A stretch of 64,000 nt of DNA from assembly GCF_900112105.1 (NCBI RefSeq), contig NZ_FOKV01000001.1, positions 992,001 to 1,056,000 of the forward strand. The letters run 5' to 3'. This document shows positions 8,901-16,387 of the stretch, piece after piece (the first letter of the stretch is position 1; each line of letters begins with the position of its first letter). The notes under the pieces were generated by a model. The model had not been told where the DNA came from and made no database searches. It saw only the letters and a program-made list of their open reading frames with translations. This DNA is from Zunongwangia mangrovi. GTDB lineage: Bacteria; Bacteroidota; Bacteroidia; Flavobacteriales; Flavobacteriaceae. The position numbers were made by a program, and so were the translations under genes.

Positions 8901-8916
8901 TATGATCAAAATCATA
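8901..8916. promoter_or_regulatory. FNR/CRP-like binding site
   Basis: TATGATCAAAATCATA is a perfect inverted repeat with 6-bp arms and a 4-bp spacer, containing TGAT-N4-ATCA, the core of the FNR-type consensus. Its centre is 54 bp upstream of the universal stress protein start. If activation follows the class II pattern (centre at -41.5), transcription would start near 8950. The repeat is seen; the regulator is inferred. Confidence 0.55.
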
Positions 8917-8962
8917 GTTAGGTAGAACCAATATTCGTAAATTAGACATAAAATTATTAGTC

Positions 8963-9799
8963 ATGAGAACTGTGCTTTTACCAACCGATTTTTCAGATAA
9001 TTCTTATAATGCGATTAAGTATGCATTGCAGTTATTTAAAAATTCTAGAACTAAGTTTATTCTGCTAAATACGCTCTACAATGCCGATTTTATAATTTAC
9101 AGTAGTTTATATGGAGTTTATAAAGAGAATTCGATCAAAAATTTATCTCGATTTTTAAAGAAGATCGAAGAGGAGTTTCCAAATAAATATCACGAATTCG
9201 AATTGGTTTCTACTTTTAAAATGTTGCACGAAGAAATTAAAGATCGTGTATCTGAACAGTCTATAGATTTAATTATAATGGGAACCGAAGGTGCACAGGG
9301 AGGCAGCGAACTTATTTTTGGAACCAACACTGTACATGCCATTAAAGTGGCCAAATGTCCTTTGCTGGCAATTCCTGCAGGAGCTACTTATAAAGAACCG
9401 AAAAATATCTTGTTTCCAAATGATCTTAAATTAGACTTTTCTGAATACGATTTATGGTTCTTAAAAAATATCGTTGAGCAGTTTGAAGCGAAAATCCATA
9501 TTCTAAACGTTAGTTTTGGTAAAGACCTGGATGAAAGTCAGGAAAGATCTAAAGAAGCACTTCAAAAATATTTTGATGATTACGGCTATATTTTTGGCCG
9601 TATAAATCGAGATAGCGTGATGGATGCGTTACAGGAATATCAAAAACAAAATCCTGTGGAAATGCTGGTGATGGTTAAAAACAAGCACACATTTATCGAA
9701 AAGCTGCTGTTTAGCTCTTTAGTTCACGAAGTTGCTTACAATGTGAAAATTCCATTTTTAGTATTACCAACCGAAAATTACAAGCGTCACGAAGCTTGA
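8963..9799 (+). CDS. Tandem-domain universal stress protein (UspA family)
   Basis: The 278 residues form two Usp domains (about 1-145 and 150-278). Domain one starts RTVLLPTDFSDNSYNAIKYAL and ends with LIIMGTEGAQGG and KCPLLAIP, close to the G-2x-G-9x-G(S/T) ATP-binding pattern. Domain two starts KNILFPNDLKLDFSEYD and has a degenerate nucleotide site. Such proteins are cytoplasmic and induced by starvation or low oxygen. The FNR-like palindrome at 8901-8916 fits oxygen-dependent control. Its 3' end overlaps the convergent flavoprotein gene by 13 bp. Confidence 0.92.
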   Translation: MRTVLLPTDFSDNSYNAIKYALQLFKNSRTKFILLNTLYNADFIIYSSLYGVYKENSIKNLSRFLKKIEEEFPNKYHEFELVSTFKMLHEEIKDRVSEQSIDLIIMGTEGAQGGSELIFGTNTVHAIKVAKCPLLAIPAGATYKEPKNILFPNDLKLDFSEYDLWFLKNIVEQFEAKIHILNVSFGKDLDESQERSKEALQKYFDDYGYIFGRINRDSVMDALQEYQKQNPVEMLVMVKNKHTFIEKLLFSSLVHEVAYNVKIPFLVLPTENYKRHEA

Positions 9800-10830
9800 T
9801 TTTCGATAAAATGAAATAAATATTTCGCATCATTTTTTATGCCTCCCAAAGTTGCAGATCCACGAGTATGTAGCCAAGGGAGGCCTATAAAATATAGTCC
9901 TTTGGTGTTGCTCACTCCGCGTTTGTGTTTTGGATATCCGTCTTTTGTAAGTTCTAATCCGTCGATCCAGTTAAAATTAGGTCGGTAGCCGGTAGCCCAA
10001 ACGATATTAGCGATATCGGTAATGTCTTTTTTTTCAGTAGAAATAATATGGTCTTCAGCATCGATAGTTTTACCAACAGCTTCAACATTGTTTCGCGATA
10101 AGATCTCTTTTACATCGGTGCCAATAATAGGTTGCCTGTTTTTGTTGATTCTTTTCCCGATCCAGGAATCTTTACTAAAACTTAAAAATCCTGTTTTAGT
10201 AAACCACCACCATAAAGTTTTTCCTAAAAATTCCTGCGGAAGCACTTTTACATCTGTAGCTCCTGAAAAATAGGTTTTTTGCCCCAATGCTGAAATTTCA
10301 TCGAGAATCTGAAATCCAGAATCCCCAGCACCAACAACAAGTGTGTTTCCTTCTTTTAATTGCGCCGGACTTTTATAATAATTACTGTGAATTTGGAAGA
10401 TTTCAGGACTTATTTTTTTGTAGAAAGGGGGAGTGTAAGGAATGTGAAAAGGCCCTGTAGCTACAATCACATTTTTCGCCTGGAAATGCTGATTTTCAGT
10501 TTCAATAAAAAAGCAGGACTTCTCTTTTTTTACTGAAGTCACCAGCGTATTTAACTGTAGCGGAAATTCGAACTTTTCAGCATAAACTTTGAAGTAATTG
10601 GCAACTTCGGTTTTAGAAGGATAATGACCTTTTTCGGCCGGGAAATCCATACCGGGTAAATGGTTAAATTCTGTTGGAGTAAATAATTTTAGGGAATCCC
10701 AACGGTTAAGCCATGAAGCACCAATTTCCTCCTCCTTATCAAGAATAAGAAAATGATAACCAGCTTCTTTTAGGTAATACGCCATTGCAAGGCCAGCCTG
10801 GGCTGCCCCAATAATTATAAAATCGAACAT
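9787..10830 (-). CDS. Flavin-containing monooxygenase-like NAD(P)/FAD oxidoreductase
   Basis: The 347-residue protein starts with an FAD dinucleotide motif, FIIIGAAQAGLAMAYYL, in which the first GxGxxG glycines are partly Ala. A second Rossmann motif follows, LVVGAGDSGFQI (about 163-174), and then the ATGYRPNF signature (about 300). This is the layout of single-component flavin monooxygenases and CzcO-like oxidoreductases. The substrate is unknown. The gene is alone, tail-to-tail with the universal stress protein gene. Confidence 0.9.
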   Translation of the reverse strand: MFDFIIIGAAQAGLAMAYYLKEAGYHFLILDKEEEIGASWLNRWDSLKLFTPTEFNHLPGMDFPAEKGHYPSKTEVANYFKVYAEKFEFPLQLNTLVTSVKKEKSCFFIETENQHFQAKNVIVATGPFHIPYTPPFYKKISPEIFQIHSNYYKSPAQLKEGNTLVVGAGDSGFQILDEISALGQKTYFSGATDVKVLPQEFLGKTLWWWFTKTGFLSFSKDSWIGKRINKNRQPIIGTDVKEILSRNNVEAVGKTIDAEDHIISTEKKDITDIANIVWATGYRPNFNWIDGLELTKDGYPKHKRGVSNTKGLYFIGLPWLHTRGSATLGGIKNDAKYLFHFIENQAS

Positions 10831-10956
10831 GGTTTGTTTTGTAATTGCCTTTACAGTTTGTAAACTTAAGTATTATATAAAAAAATCCTCCTTTTCTAAT
10901 TATTTATTTGAAAATATATATCGTAAATTCATATTTAATTAGAAGTCTATAAAATC

Positions 10957-11718
10957 ATGAAACCCTATATCCTTGCTGAAACGAACTGGAAAAATGTAAA
11001 AGATGAACATTACGAAATAGCTATCTTACCTTGGGGCGCTACTGAAGCACATAATTATCATTTGCCATACGCAACAGATAATATCGAAGCAGAGGGTGTG
11101 GCCAAGGAAACCTGTAGAAAAGCTTGGGATAAGGGTGCTAAAGTTTTGTTGCTGCCTACAATTCCATTCGGAGTGAATACAGGGCAATTGGATATTCCAT
11201 TTTGCATGAATTTGAATCCTTCTACACAATATGCCATATTAAAAGATGTGGCGCAGGTTTTAGATAATTGCGGAATACGAAAGCTGGTTATTTTTAATTC
11301 TCATGGCGGTAATAATTTTAAACAGATGATACGGGAGCTTAGTTTAGAGTTTCCAGATATTTTTACCTGTTCGTTAAACTGGTTTCAGGTTTTGGATGCG
11401 ACTCCTTTTTTTGATGATCCTGGAGATCATGCTGGCGAATTAGAAACAGCTGTGGTAATGCATTTGGCTCCAGAACTTGTGTTGCCACTTGAAGAAGCTG
11501 GCGATGGTACTGCTAAGAAATTTAAAATTAAAGGATTAAAAGAGGGTTGGGTCACTAGCCAGCGACAGTGGACAAAAGTGACGAAAGATACCGGAGTAGG
11601 AAATCCTAAAAAGGCAACAGCCGAAAAGGGTAAAAAGTTCGTAGAAGCGGTAAGTACTAAAATAGCCGATTTTCTTGTAGAATTACATCATGCAGATGTA
11701 GATAATCTTTATGAGTGA
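10957..11718 (+). CDS. Creatininase-family amidohydrolase
   Basis: The 253-residue enzyme carries the family's metal ligands: Glu30, His32 and Asp41 in GATEAHNYHLPYATD, His116 in NSHGGNN, and Glu161 in DHAGELE. Family members hydrolyse cyclic or linear amides (creatinine, formamidopyrimidines in riboflavin/F420 biosynthesis, and others) with two metal ions. The stop codon overlaps the ATG of the LrgA-like gene, so all three genes form a coupled operon and the substrate may be handled by the LrgAB membrane pair. Confidence 0.92.
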   Translation: MKPYILAETNWKNVKDEHYEIAILPWGATEAHNYHLPYATDNIEAEGVAKETCRKAWDKGAKVLLLPTIPFGVNTGQLDIPFCMNLNPSTQYAILKDVAQVLDNCGIRKLVIFNSHGGNNFKQMIRELSLEFPDIFTCSLNWFQVLDATPFFDDPGDHAGELETAVVMHLAPELVLPLEEAGDGTAKKFKIKGLKEGWVTSQRQWTKVTKDTGVGNPKKATAEKGKKFVEAVSTKIADFLVELHHADVDNLYE

Positions 11719-12053
11719 TGCTTAAATCCTTAATCTACATTTTTTGCTTTCTTTTTTTAGGTGAATTAATTCATTATTTTTTCAATATTCCCATTGCGGG
11801 AAATATCATTGGGATGCTACTTATCTTCCTGGCATTATTTTTTAAAATGATTAAACTAGAAGATGTAAAACCAGCTTCAGATTTTTTGGTGAAGTATCTG
11901 GTTGTTTTTTTTATACCCTACGGTGTAGGTCTAATGGTCTATGCAAATCTTATTGCAGAATATTGGATTCCGGTTTCGGTAGCTGTGATCTTAAGTACGT
12001 TGTTATCACTTTATGCAACCGGGGCGATCTACCAGAAATTAGATAAGAAATGA
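11718..12053 (+). CDS. CidA/LrgA family membrane protein
   Basis: This is a 111-residue protein with four membrane helices, beginning LKSLIYIFCFLFLGELIHYFF with the GNIIGMLLIFLALFF and FFIPYGVGLMVY segments conserved in LrgA/CidA. The ATG at 11718 overlaps the upstream TGA (the frame also opens at a GTG one codon earlier). LrgA works with LrgB in the inner membrane. The pair was first described as holin/antiholin-like, and related systems transport pyruvate (Bacillus PftAB) or glycolate/glycerate (plant PLGG1). Confidence 0.92.
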   Translation: MLKSLIYIFCFLFLGELIHYFFNIPIAGNIIGMLLIFLALFFKMIKLEDVKPASDFLVKYLVVFFIPYGVGLMVYANLIAEYWIPVSVAVILSTLLSLYATGAIYQKLDKK

Positions 12054-12751
12054 AAGAATTTTTAGCGCTTCCTATCTTTGGCGTAACGCTAACTTTACTT
12101 GTCTATTTTCTTTCAGGGAAATTAAAGGAGAAATTAGATCTAGTTATTTTTAATCGGGTATTGGTTTCGGTGATTTTAATAGTTGCTGTCTTGCTTAATT
12201 TTAATATTGATTTTGAAACTTATAATAACGGCGCAAAATACATCAGTTTTTTTCTAGGTCCATCTGTCGTGGCTTTGGGTGTGTTTTTATATGAAAAACT
12301 AGAGGAAGTAAAACGTGATCTGAAGGTTTTTCTTATTTCTGTAATCATTGGTGGGATCGTAGGTATAATTTCAGTAATAATAATCCTGGTGCTTTTTAAT
12401 GCTCCTGAAATTATTAGTCGGTCCTTAGCTGCAAAATCGGTGACAACGCCAATTGCCATAGAAATTACTAAGATTACTGAAGGTATTCCAGAAATCACTG
12501 CTGGGATCGTGATCATCACCGGAATCTTAGGGAATGCTTTTGGACCGATCGTACTTAAGAAAATGGGTGTTAAAAATAAAAAGGCCGTTGGCACGGCATT
12601 AGGAACTTCAGCACACGGGATTGGCACTGCCAGAGCTTTTGAAATTAGTGCTTCCGCAGGAACTTTCAGCGGTTTGGCTATGTGTTTTAACGGAATTATT
12701 ACCGCTTTGTTAGCTCCCTATATTTTGGATTGGTTGCTAAGTTTTGCCTAA
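12050..12751 (+). CDS. LrgB/CidB family membrane protein
   Basis: The 233-residue protein has about seven membrane helices and the strongly conserved LrgB segments SLAAKSVTTPIAIEI, GNAFGPIVLKKMGV and GTSAHGIGTARAFE. It overlaps the LrgA-like gene by 4 bp (ATGA). With LrgA it probably forms a small-carboxylate or related metabolite channel. Placement after an amidohydrolase suggests metabolism rather than lysis. Confidence 0.94.
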   Translation: MKEFLALPIFGVTLTLLVYFLSGKLKEKLDLVIFNRVLVSVILIVAVLLNFNIDFETYNNGAKYISFFLGPSVVALGVFLYEKLEEVKRDLKVFLISVIIGGIVGIISVIIILVLFNAPEIISRSLAAKSVTTPIAIEITKITEGIPEITAGIVIITGILGNAFGPIVLKKMGVKNKKAVGTALGTSAHGIGTARAFEISASAGTFSGLAMCFNGIITALLAPYILDWLLSFA

Positions 12752-12755
12752 TAAA

Positions 12756-12779
12756 AAAGGTCGCCAAAAGACGACCTGA
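12756..12779 (-). terminator. Terminator downstream of the lipoprotein gene
   Basis: AGGTCG (12758-12763) pairs with CGACCT (12772-12777). On the minus strand the hairpin is followed by TTTTTTAT, fitting termination of the gene at 12804-13469. The plus-strand side has only a weak T-rich tail, so it may also slow lrgAB transcription. Confidence 0.6.
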
Positions 12780-12803
12780 TATTGATTATTTTTAAGCTCA
12801 ATT

Positions 12804-13469
12804 TTATTGATCCTCTACCTTTAAGGTGTCACCTTTTGTACTATATTGAGTAGAATCGCCGGTATAACTAGCAGACATTGTTCCATCTGGCGTGTTAGAG
12901 TCCATTTCTTCAAGTAGATCTGCTGCTTTATTAAAGAAAGAATTTACAGCCATTTCACTATAATCAGTTTTTTTAGCTTCTTCCAGTTCTTTCCAGCTTT
13001 CTTTAAGCTCCTCAACATCATCAGATAAATTTGGGAAATTTTGCTTTTGAAGGTTTTCCAATACGCCTACAATTACATGTCCTTTAGAATAAAGATTTTC
13101 TGTAGTGATCGTAGTGTCAGCTTCAGCATTATCGCTCATTTCAGGAACTATTGCAGTTAAGCTATCATTTGGGGTCGCCTTTAGATCTTGTGATTTATCT
13201 TCAACAGCAGCAGCTAATTTATTTATAGCCTCTTTTGTGTAAAGATTTTCCCCAGGCTCTACGGTAGATCGATCTACATAAGCAAGATATTCTGCAGTAG
13301 GGTTTGATGGATAAGAATTATCAGTATTATCATCCTGCTCTACTTCCATATCATTATTATCGGCCAGTGGAGCATCGTTATCAGATTCTGTATTCTTACA
13401 TGACGATAGGCTTATCATACCTGTAAGCCCAATAGCTAAAACAGATAATTTAATTACATTCTTTTTCAT
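12804..13469 (-). CDS. Hypothetical acidic lipoprotein
   Basis: The 221-residue protein starts with a lipoprotein signal, MKKNVIKLSVLAIGLTGMISLSSC, so Cys24 would be lipidated. The rest is acidic, rich in Asp, Glu, Ser and Thr, with short helical segments (NKLAAAVEDKSQDL, VEELKESWKELEEAK) and no known domain. The helical segments resemble those of small envelope stress lipoproteins. Function is unknown. It is divergent from the GAF kinase-like gene. Confidence 0.8.
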   Translation of the reverse strand: MKKNVIKLSVLAIGLTGMISLSSCKNTESDNDAPLADNNDMEVEQDDNTDNSYPSNPTAEYLAYVDRSTVEPGENLYTKEAINKLAAAVEDKSQDLKATPNDSLTAIVPEMSDNAEADTTITTENLYSKGHVIVGVLENLQKQNFPNLSDDVEELKESWKELEEAKKTDYSEMAVNSFFNKAADLLEEMDSNTPDGTMSASYTGDSTQYSTKGDTLKVEDQ

Positions 13470-13728
13470 AATAAAAGTCTTTTTGGTTTTAGTTGTAAAA
13501 TTATAGAATAGGATCTGTGTTTTTAAATATGAGCGTATAAACCTTTGTTAATAATGGGCTTAGCTTAATTTTGCTGAATTAACATAAACTTTCATTTTGT
13601 CCAATTTTGAAATTTTGACGTATTTTTTCTCCTCTCTTTTGTGATTAATTGAATGATTTCTTCTGAAAATATAAAAGTTGCCTATCTGATTGAAAATATG
13701 TATTTTACTACGTTTTTCGACCAAATGT

Positions 13729-14919
13729 ATGAATGCACCTAATGATTCTTCTGAAGCCGAGTTTAAAAGAATTCTCGAAGTTTCTCAACTAGACCTGGAC
13801 TACCAGAGCCTACAGGAAATGTTTAAAAATTTAACGGAACTTGCCTCCAGTATCACCGGAGCCGAACTTTCTTTAGTGAATATTTTAGATTCTTACTGGC
13901 AATGGTCTATTGCGGCAAACGGAATGGATCCCGTTGTAATGCGTCGAGAAAATTCAGTTTGTCAATATACTATTGGTGAAAAAGACTCTTTAGAAGTCGA
14001 GAATTTTAGGGATAGCGATCAATTTAATGTGCCCCTAGACGATAAATATGGTTATTATTTTGGCGTGCCTTTAAGAACTTCTGAAGGGAATGCAATTGGA
14101 GCGCTTTGTATAATCGATGAGGTTGGGCATAGTTTGGATAAAGATCAGCAAAAAGCTTTAAAACTGATCGGAGCTGAAATCGTTGAAAAACTGGAAGGAA
14201 TGAAGAAAATGGCTGAAGTAAATCGCCGTTTTCATGATATGCACGCAGCACAACGAGAATTGGGTTATGATCTTCGAGGGCCGGTGAGTGGTGTTCTTGG
14301 TTTAAGTAAATTGGCCGAGGACGAAGAGGACGTTTCAGTATTAAAACAATATCTTAACCTTTCTGGACAAAGTAGTACAGAGCTTTTGGATATTATAAGT
14401 GATATTTTAGAGAAAAATAATTCCGAGTTTCTCGAGTATGCAAAAGCAAGCATCACCATTAGTGAATTGAAAGCAAAATTACTGGCACTGTATGGCGGGC
14501 TGGCAACGTCTAAAAACATAGACTTAAATATCGAATTATTACCGGGTAATCAACAACTAAAATTTTCAAGACAAAAGATCACTCAAATTTCTGGAAATCT
14601 AGTCTCTAATGCGATCAATTATGCAGCCGAAGGTTCAGAAGTTAAAGTGTTTATTGGTTTAAAGAATAGCGGAGCTTCAGATATGGCTAAGTTAAGTGTG
14701 TTAGTAGAGGATAAAACAACTTTTCTTAAGCAAGAGGCTGTCGAAGATATTATGAATGCAAGTTTGCAGGCAAAAGAAGGACTTGTAGGAGAACAATCTT
14801 ATGGTCTTGGTTTAAAATTAGTGAGACACTTAGTACTCGAGATGGGTGGGCAAATGGATATAGATTCTAAAGAAGAAACCGGAACTAAATTTAATGTTTC
14901 TATCCCGCGATATATCTAG
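13729..14919 (+). CDS. GAF-domain histidine-kinase-like protein lacking the phosphoacceptor His
   Basis: The 396-residue start is the ATG at 13729; the frame opens upstream only at a TTG. A GAF domain covers about residues 25-158. The dimerisation helix reads RELGYDLRGPVSGVLGLS, where Tyr180 occupies the place of the His in the usual HDLRxP. The ATPase part keeps the N-box (SGNLVSNAINYA, Asn290/294) and the G2 box (YGLGLKL, 359-363), but the G1 box DxG is DKT (328-330). It is thus a probable pseudokinase that senses a signal through GAF without autophosphorylation. No response regulator is adjacent. It converges on the DUF456 gene with a 1-bp gap. Confidence 0.88.
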   Translation: MNAPNDSSEAEFKRILEVSQLDLDYQSLQEMFKNLTELASSITGAELSLVNILDSYWQWSIAANGMDPVVMRRENSVCQYTIGEKDSLEVENFRDSDQFNVPLDDKYGYYFGVPLRTSEGNAIGALCIIDEVGHSLDKDQQKALKLIGAEIVEKLEGMKKMAEVNRRFHDMHAAQRELGYDLRGPVSGVLGLSKLAEDEEDVSVLKQYLNLSGQSSTELLDIISDILEKNNSEFLEYAKASITISELKAKLLALYGGLATSKNIDLNIELLPGNQQLKFSRQKITQISGNLVSNAINYAAEGSEVKVFIGLKNSGASDMAKLSVLVEDKTTFLKQEAVEDIMNASLQAKEGLVGEQSYGLGLKLVRHLVLEMGGQMDIDSKEETGTKFNVSIPRYI

Positions 14920-14920
14920 A

Positions 14921-15424
14921 CTAATAGCTGAAAATAAAATCACGATAACTCCATCCTTTATATAAGAATAGGATAAAGAAAATAAGCGCTACCATAAATT
15001 CCATAAAAGTAGAAGCCAAAAATCCTATAAAACTACCATAAGCTGCACGCAACGCTGTTTTAGAATCAGATTTGTTTACGATCTCTCCAATAAAAGCACC
15101 TATAAAAGGGCCAATTAGGATAGCAAAAGGAATAGGCGCAAAAATCCCTACGATCAAACCAATGGTAGTGCCAATCATTCCTGCTTTACTGCCACCGTAT
15201 TTTTTAGTTCCCATGGCGGGGATCATTATTTGCAAGGCATAGATCGCAATAGCAACAACAAGTGTAATTCCTAAAAACCAATAATCAATTTCGATACCCG
15301 GAATAATATAAAAAAACAATAATCCCAGCCAGCTTATAGGCACGCCTGGTAAAACAGGCAATACGCTGCCAATAATTCCAATTACTAAACAAATAACCGC
15401 GAGGCTAATAAGGAGTATCGTCAT
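14921..15424 (-). CDS. DUF456 family membrane protein
   Basis: The 167 residues form about five membrane helices with the family pattern LPVLPGVPISWLGLLFFY near the N-terminus and glycine-rich helices (GMIGTTIGLIVGIF, AFIGEIV) in the middle. DUF456 proteins are small inner-membrane proteins of unknown function. The gene lies 63 bp downstream of the trehalose-phosphatase gene and may be the last gene of the ATPase-otsB transcript. Confidence 0.92.
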   Translation of the reverse strand: MTILLISLAVICLVIGIIGSVLPVLPGVPISWLGLLFFYIIPGIEIDYWFLGITLVVAIAIYALQIMIPAMGTKKYGGSKAGMIGTTIGLIVGIFAPIPFAILIGPFIGAFIGEIVNKSDSKTALRAAYGSFIGFLASTFMEFMVALIFFILFLYKGWSYRDFIFSY

Positions 15425-15487
15425 GCTAAAACTAGGATTGATTTTGTATAATTTGAATATCTTTTTTTCTAAAAGTTGATCACTCTT

Positions 15488-16276
15488 TTAAAGTAATGCA
15501 TTTAAAAATTGTTTTACTTCTTCAATATTTTCTACGCGATAATCGGCATACGAATCGTTGGCGTGTTCCCCAACCAGGATTCCAATTCCGTTTTCCATTT
15601 CTCTAAAGGCATCTTCATCTGTAGTATCATCTCCCAAATAAATTGAAAATGGATTTTCTTCTTCGCTCAATTCCTTCCGAAGAAAATTAACCGCTTTTCC
15701 TTTATGCCAGTCGATATTCGGTTTTATTTCAACTACTTTTTTACCATCGCCTTTGTGCAGTTTTGGATAGTTTTCGACTTCATTTTCTATGATTTTATGA
15801 AACTCTGAAACCTTTTCTTCAGCCACCTGGCGATAATGAATGGCCAGCGTAAACTTTTTACGCTCAAACCTTACGCCATCAATCACTTTTAGTTTTTGCT
15901 GAAGTTTTTCCTCAATTTCGTTAAAAACCGGAAGCATTTTTTCAGCTTCTTCATTGTCTTTTTCAAAATTATTAGGTCCGGCAATTTCAAAACCATGGCT
16001 ACCGGCATAATAAATATCTGTAAGCCCAACTTTTTCCCTAACATCACTTAAACCACGACCACTTACCACAGCAATAGCATATTTTTGGGAGAGTTTCTTT
16101 ACAATCTTTCGAGTTTCATCGTCCATCCCCGCATCTTCATGATTCTCTACGATTGGAGCCAGGGTGCCATCAAAATCTAAAAAAATAAGCGGTTTGTTTT
16201 TGCTGAATTTCGATTGTAATTCTTCAAGGTTTTCTATCGCCGGATCTAATTGCTTCGGGTCTTGTAAAGTTTTCAT
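15488..16276 (-). CDS. otsB: Trehalose-6-phosphate phosphatase
   Basis: The 262-residue HAD-superfamily protein has the nucleophile motif FLDFDGTLAP (Asp34, Asp36), VVSGRGLSDV, the OtsB-specific AGSHGFEI, and the acidic metal motif LGDDTTDEDAF. These identify trehalose-phosphatase, which dephosphorylates trehalose 6-phosphate to trehalose, an osmolyte. No trehalose-6-phosphate synthase gene is in the window. It follows the P-type ATPase gene by 111 bp in the same direction, so both may serve osmotic or ionic stress. Confidence 0.94.
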   Translation of the reverse strand: MKTLQDPKQLDPAIENLEELQSKFSKNKPLIFLDFDGTLAPIVENHEDAGMDDETRKIVKKLSQKYAIAVVSGRGLSDVREKVGLTDIYYAGSHGFEIAGPNNFEKDNEEAEKMLPVFNEIEEKLQQKLKVIDGVRFERKKFTLAIHYRQVAEEKVSEFHKIIENEVENYPKLHKGDGKKVVEIKPNIDWHKGKAVNFLRKELSEEENPFSIYLGDDTTDEDAFREMENGIGILVGEHANDSYADYRVENIEEVKQFLNALL

Positions 16277-16387
16277 AGTTAATTATTGTGATGCTAAAAT
16301 TTGTCGTTTCAAGATAGAACTTTTAGAAGCTATTTATGTTAGTTTTCTATTAAAGTTGAATTTAAATAAGGGTGAAATCAATTTCAC

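Noticed and set aside
12220-12627. 135-codon frame antisense to lrgB
   Set aside because: The opposite strand encodes unmistakable LrgB motifs; this frame is a shadow.
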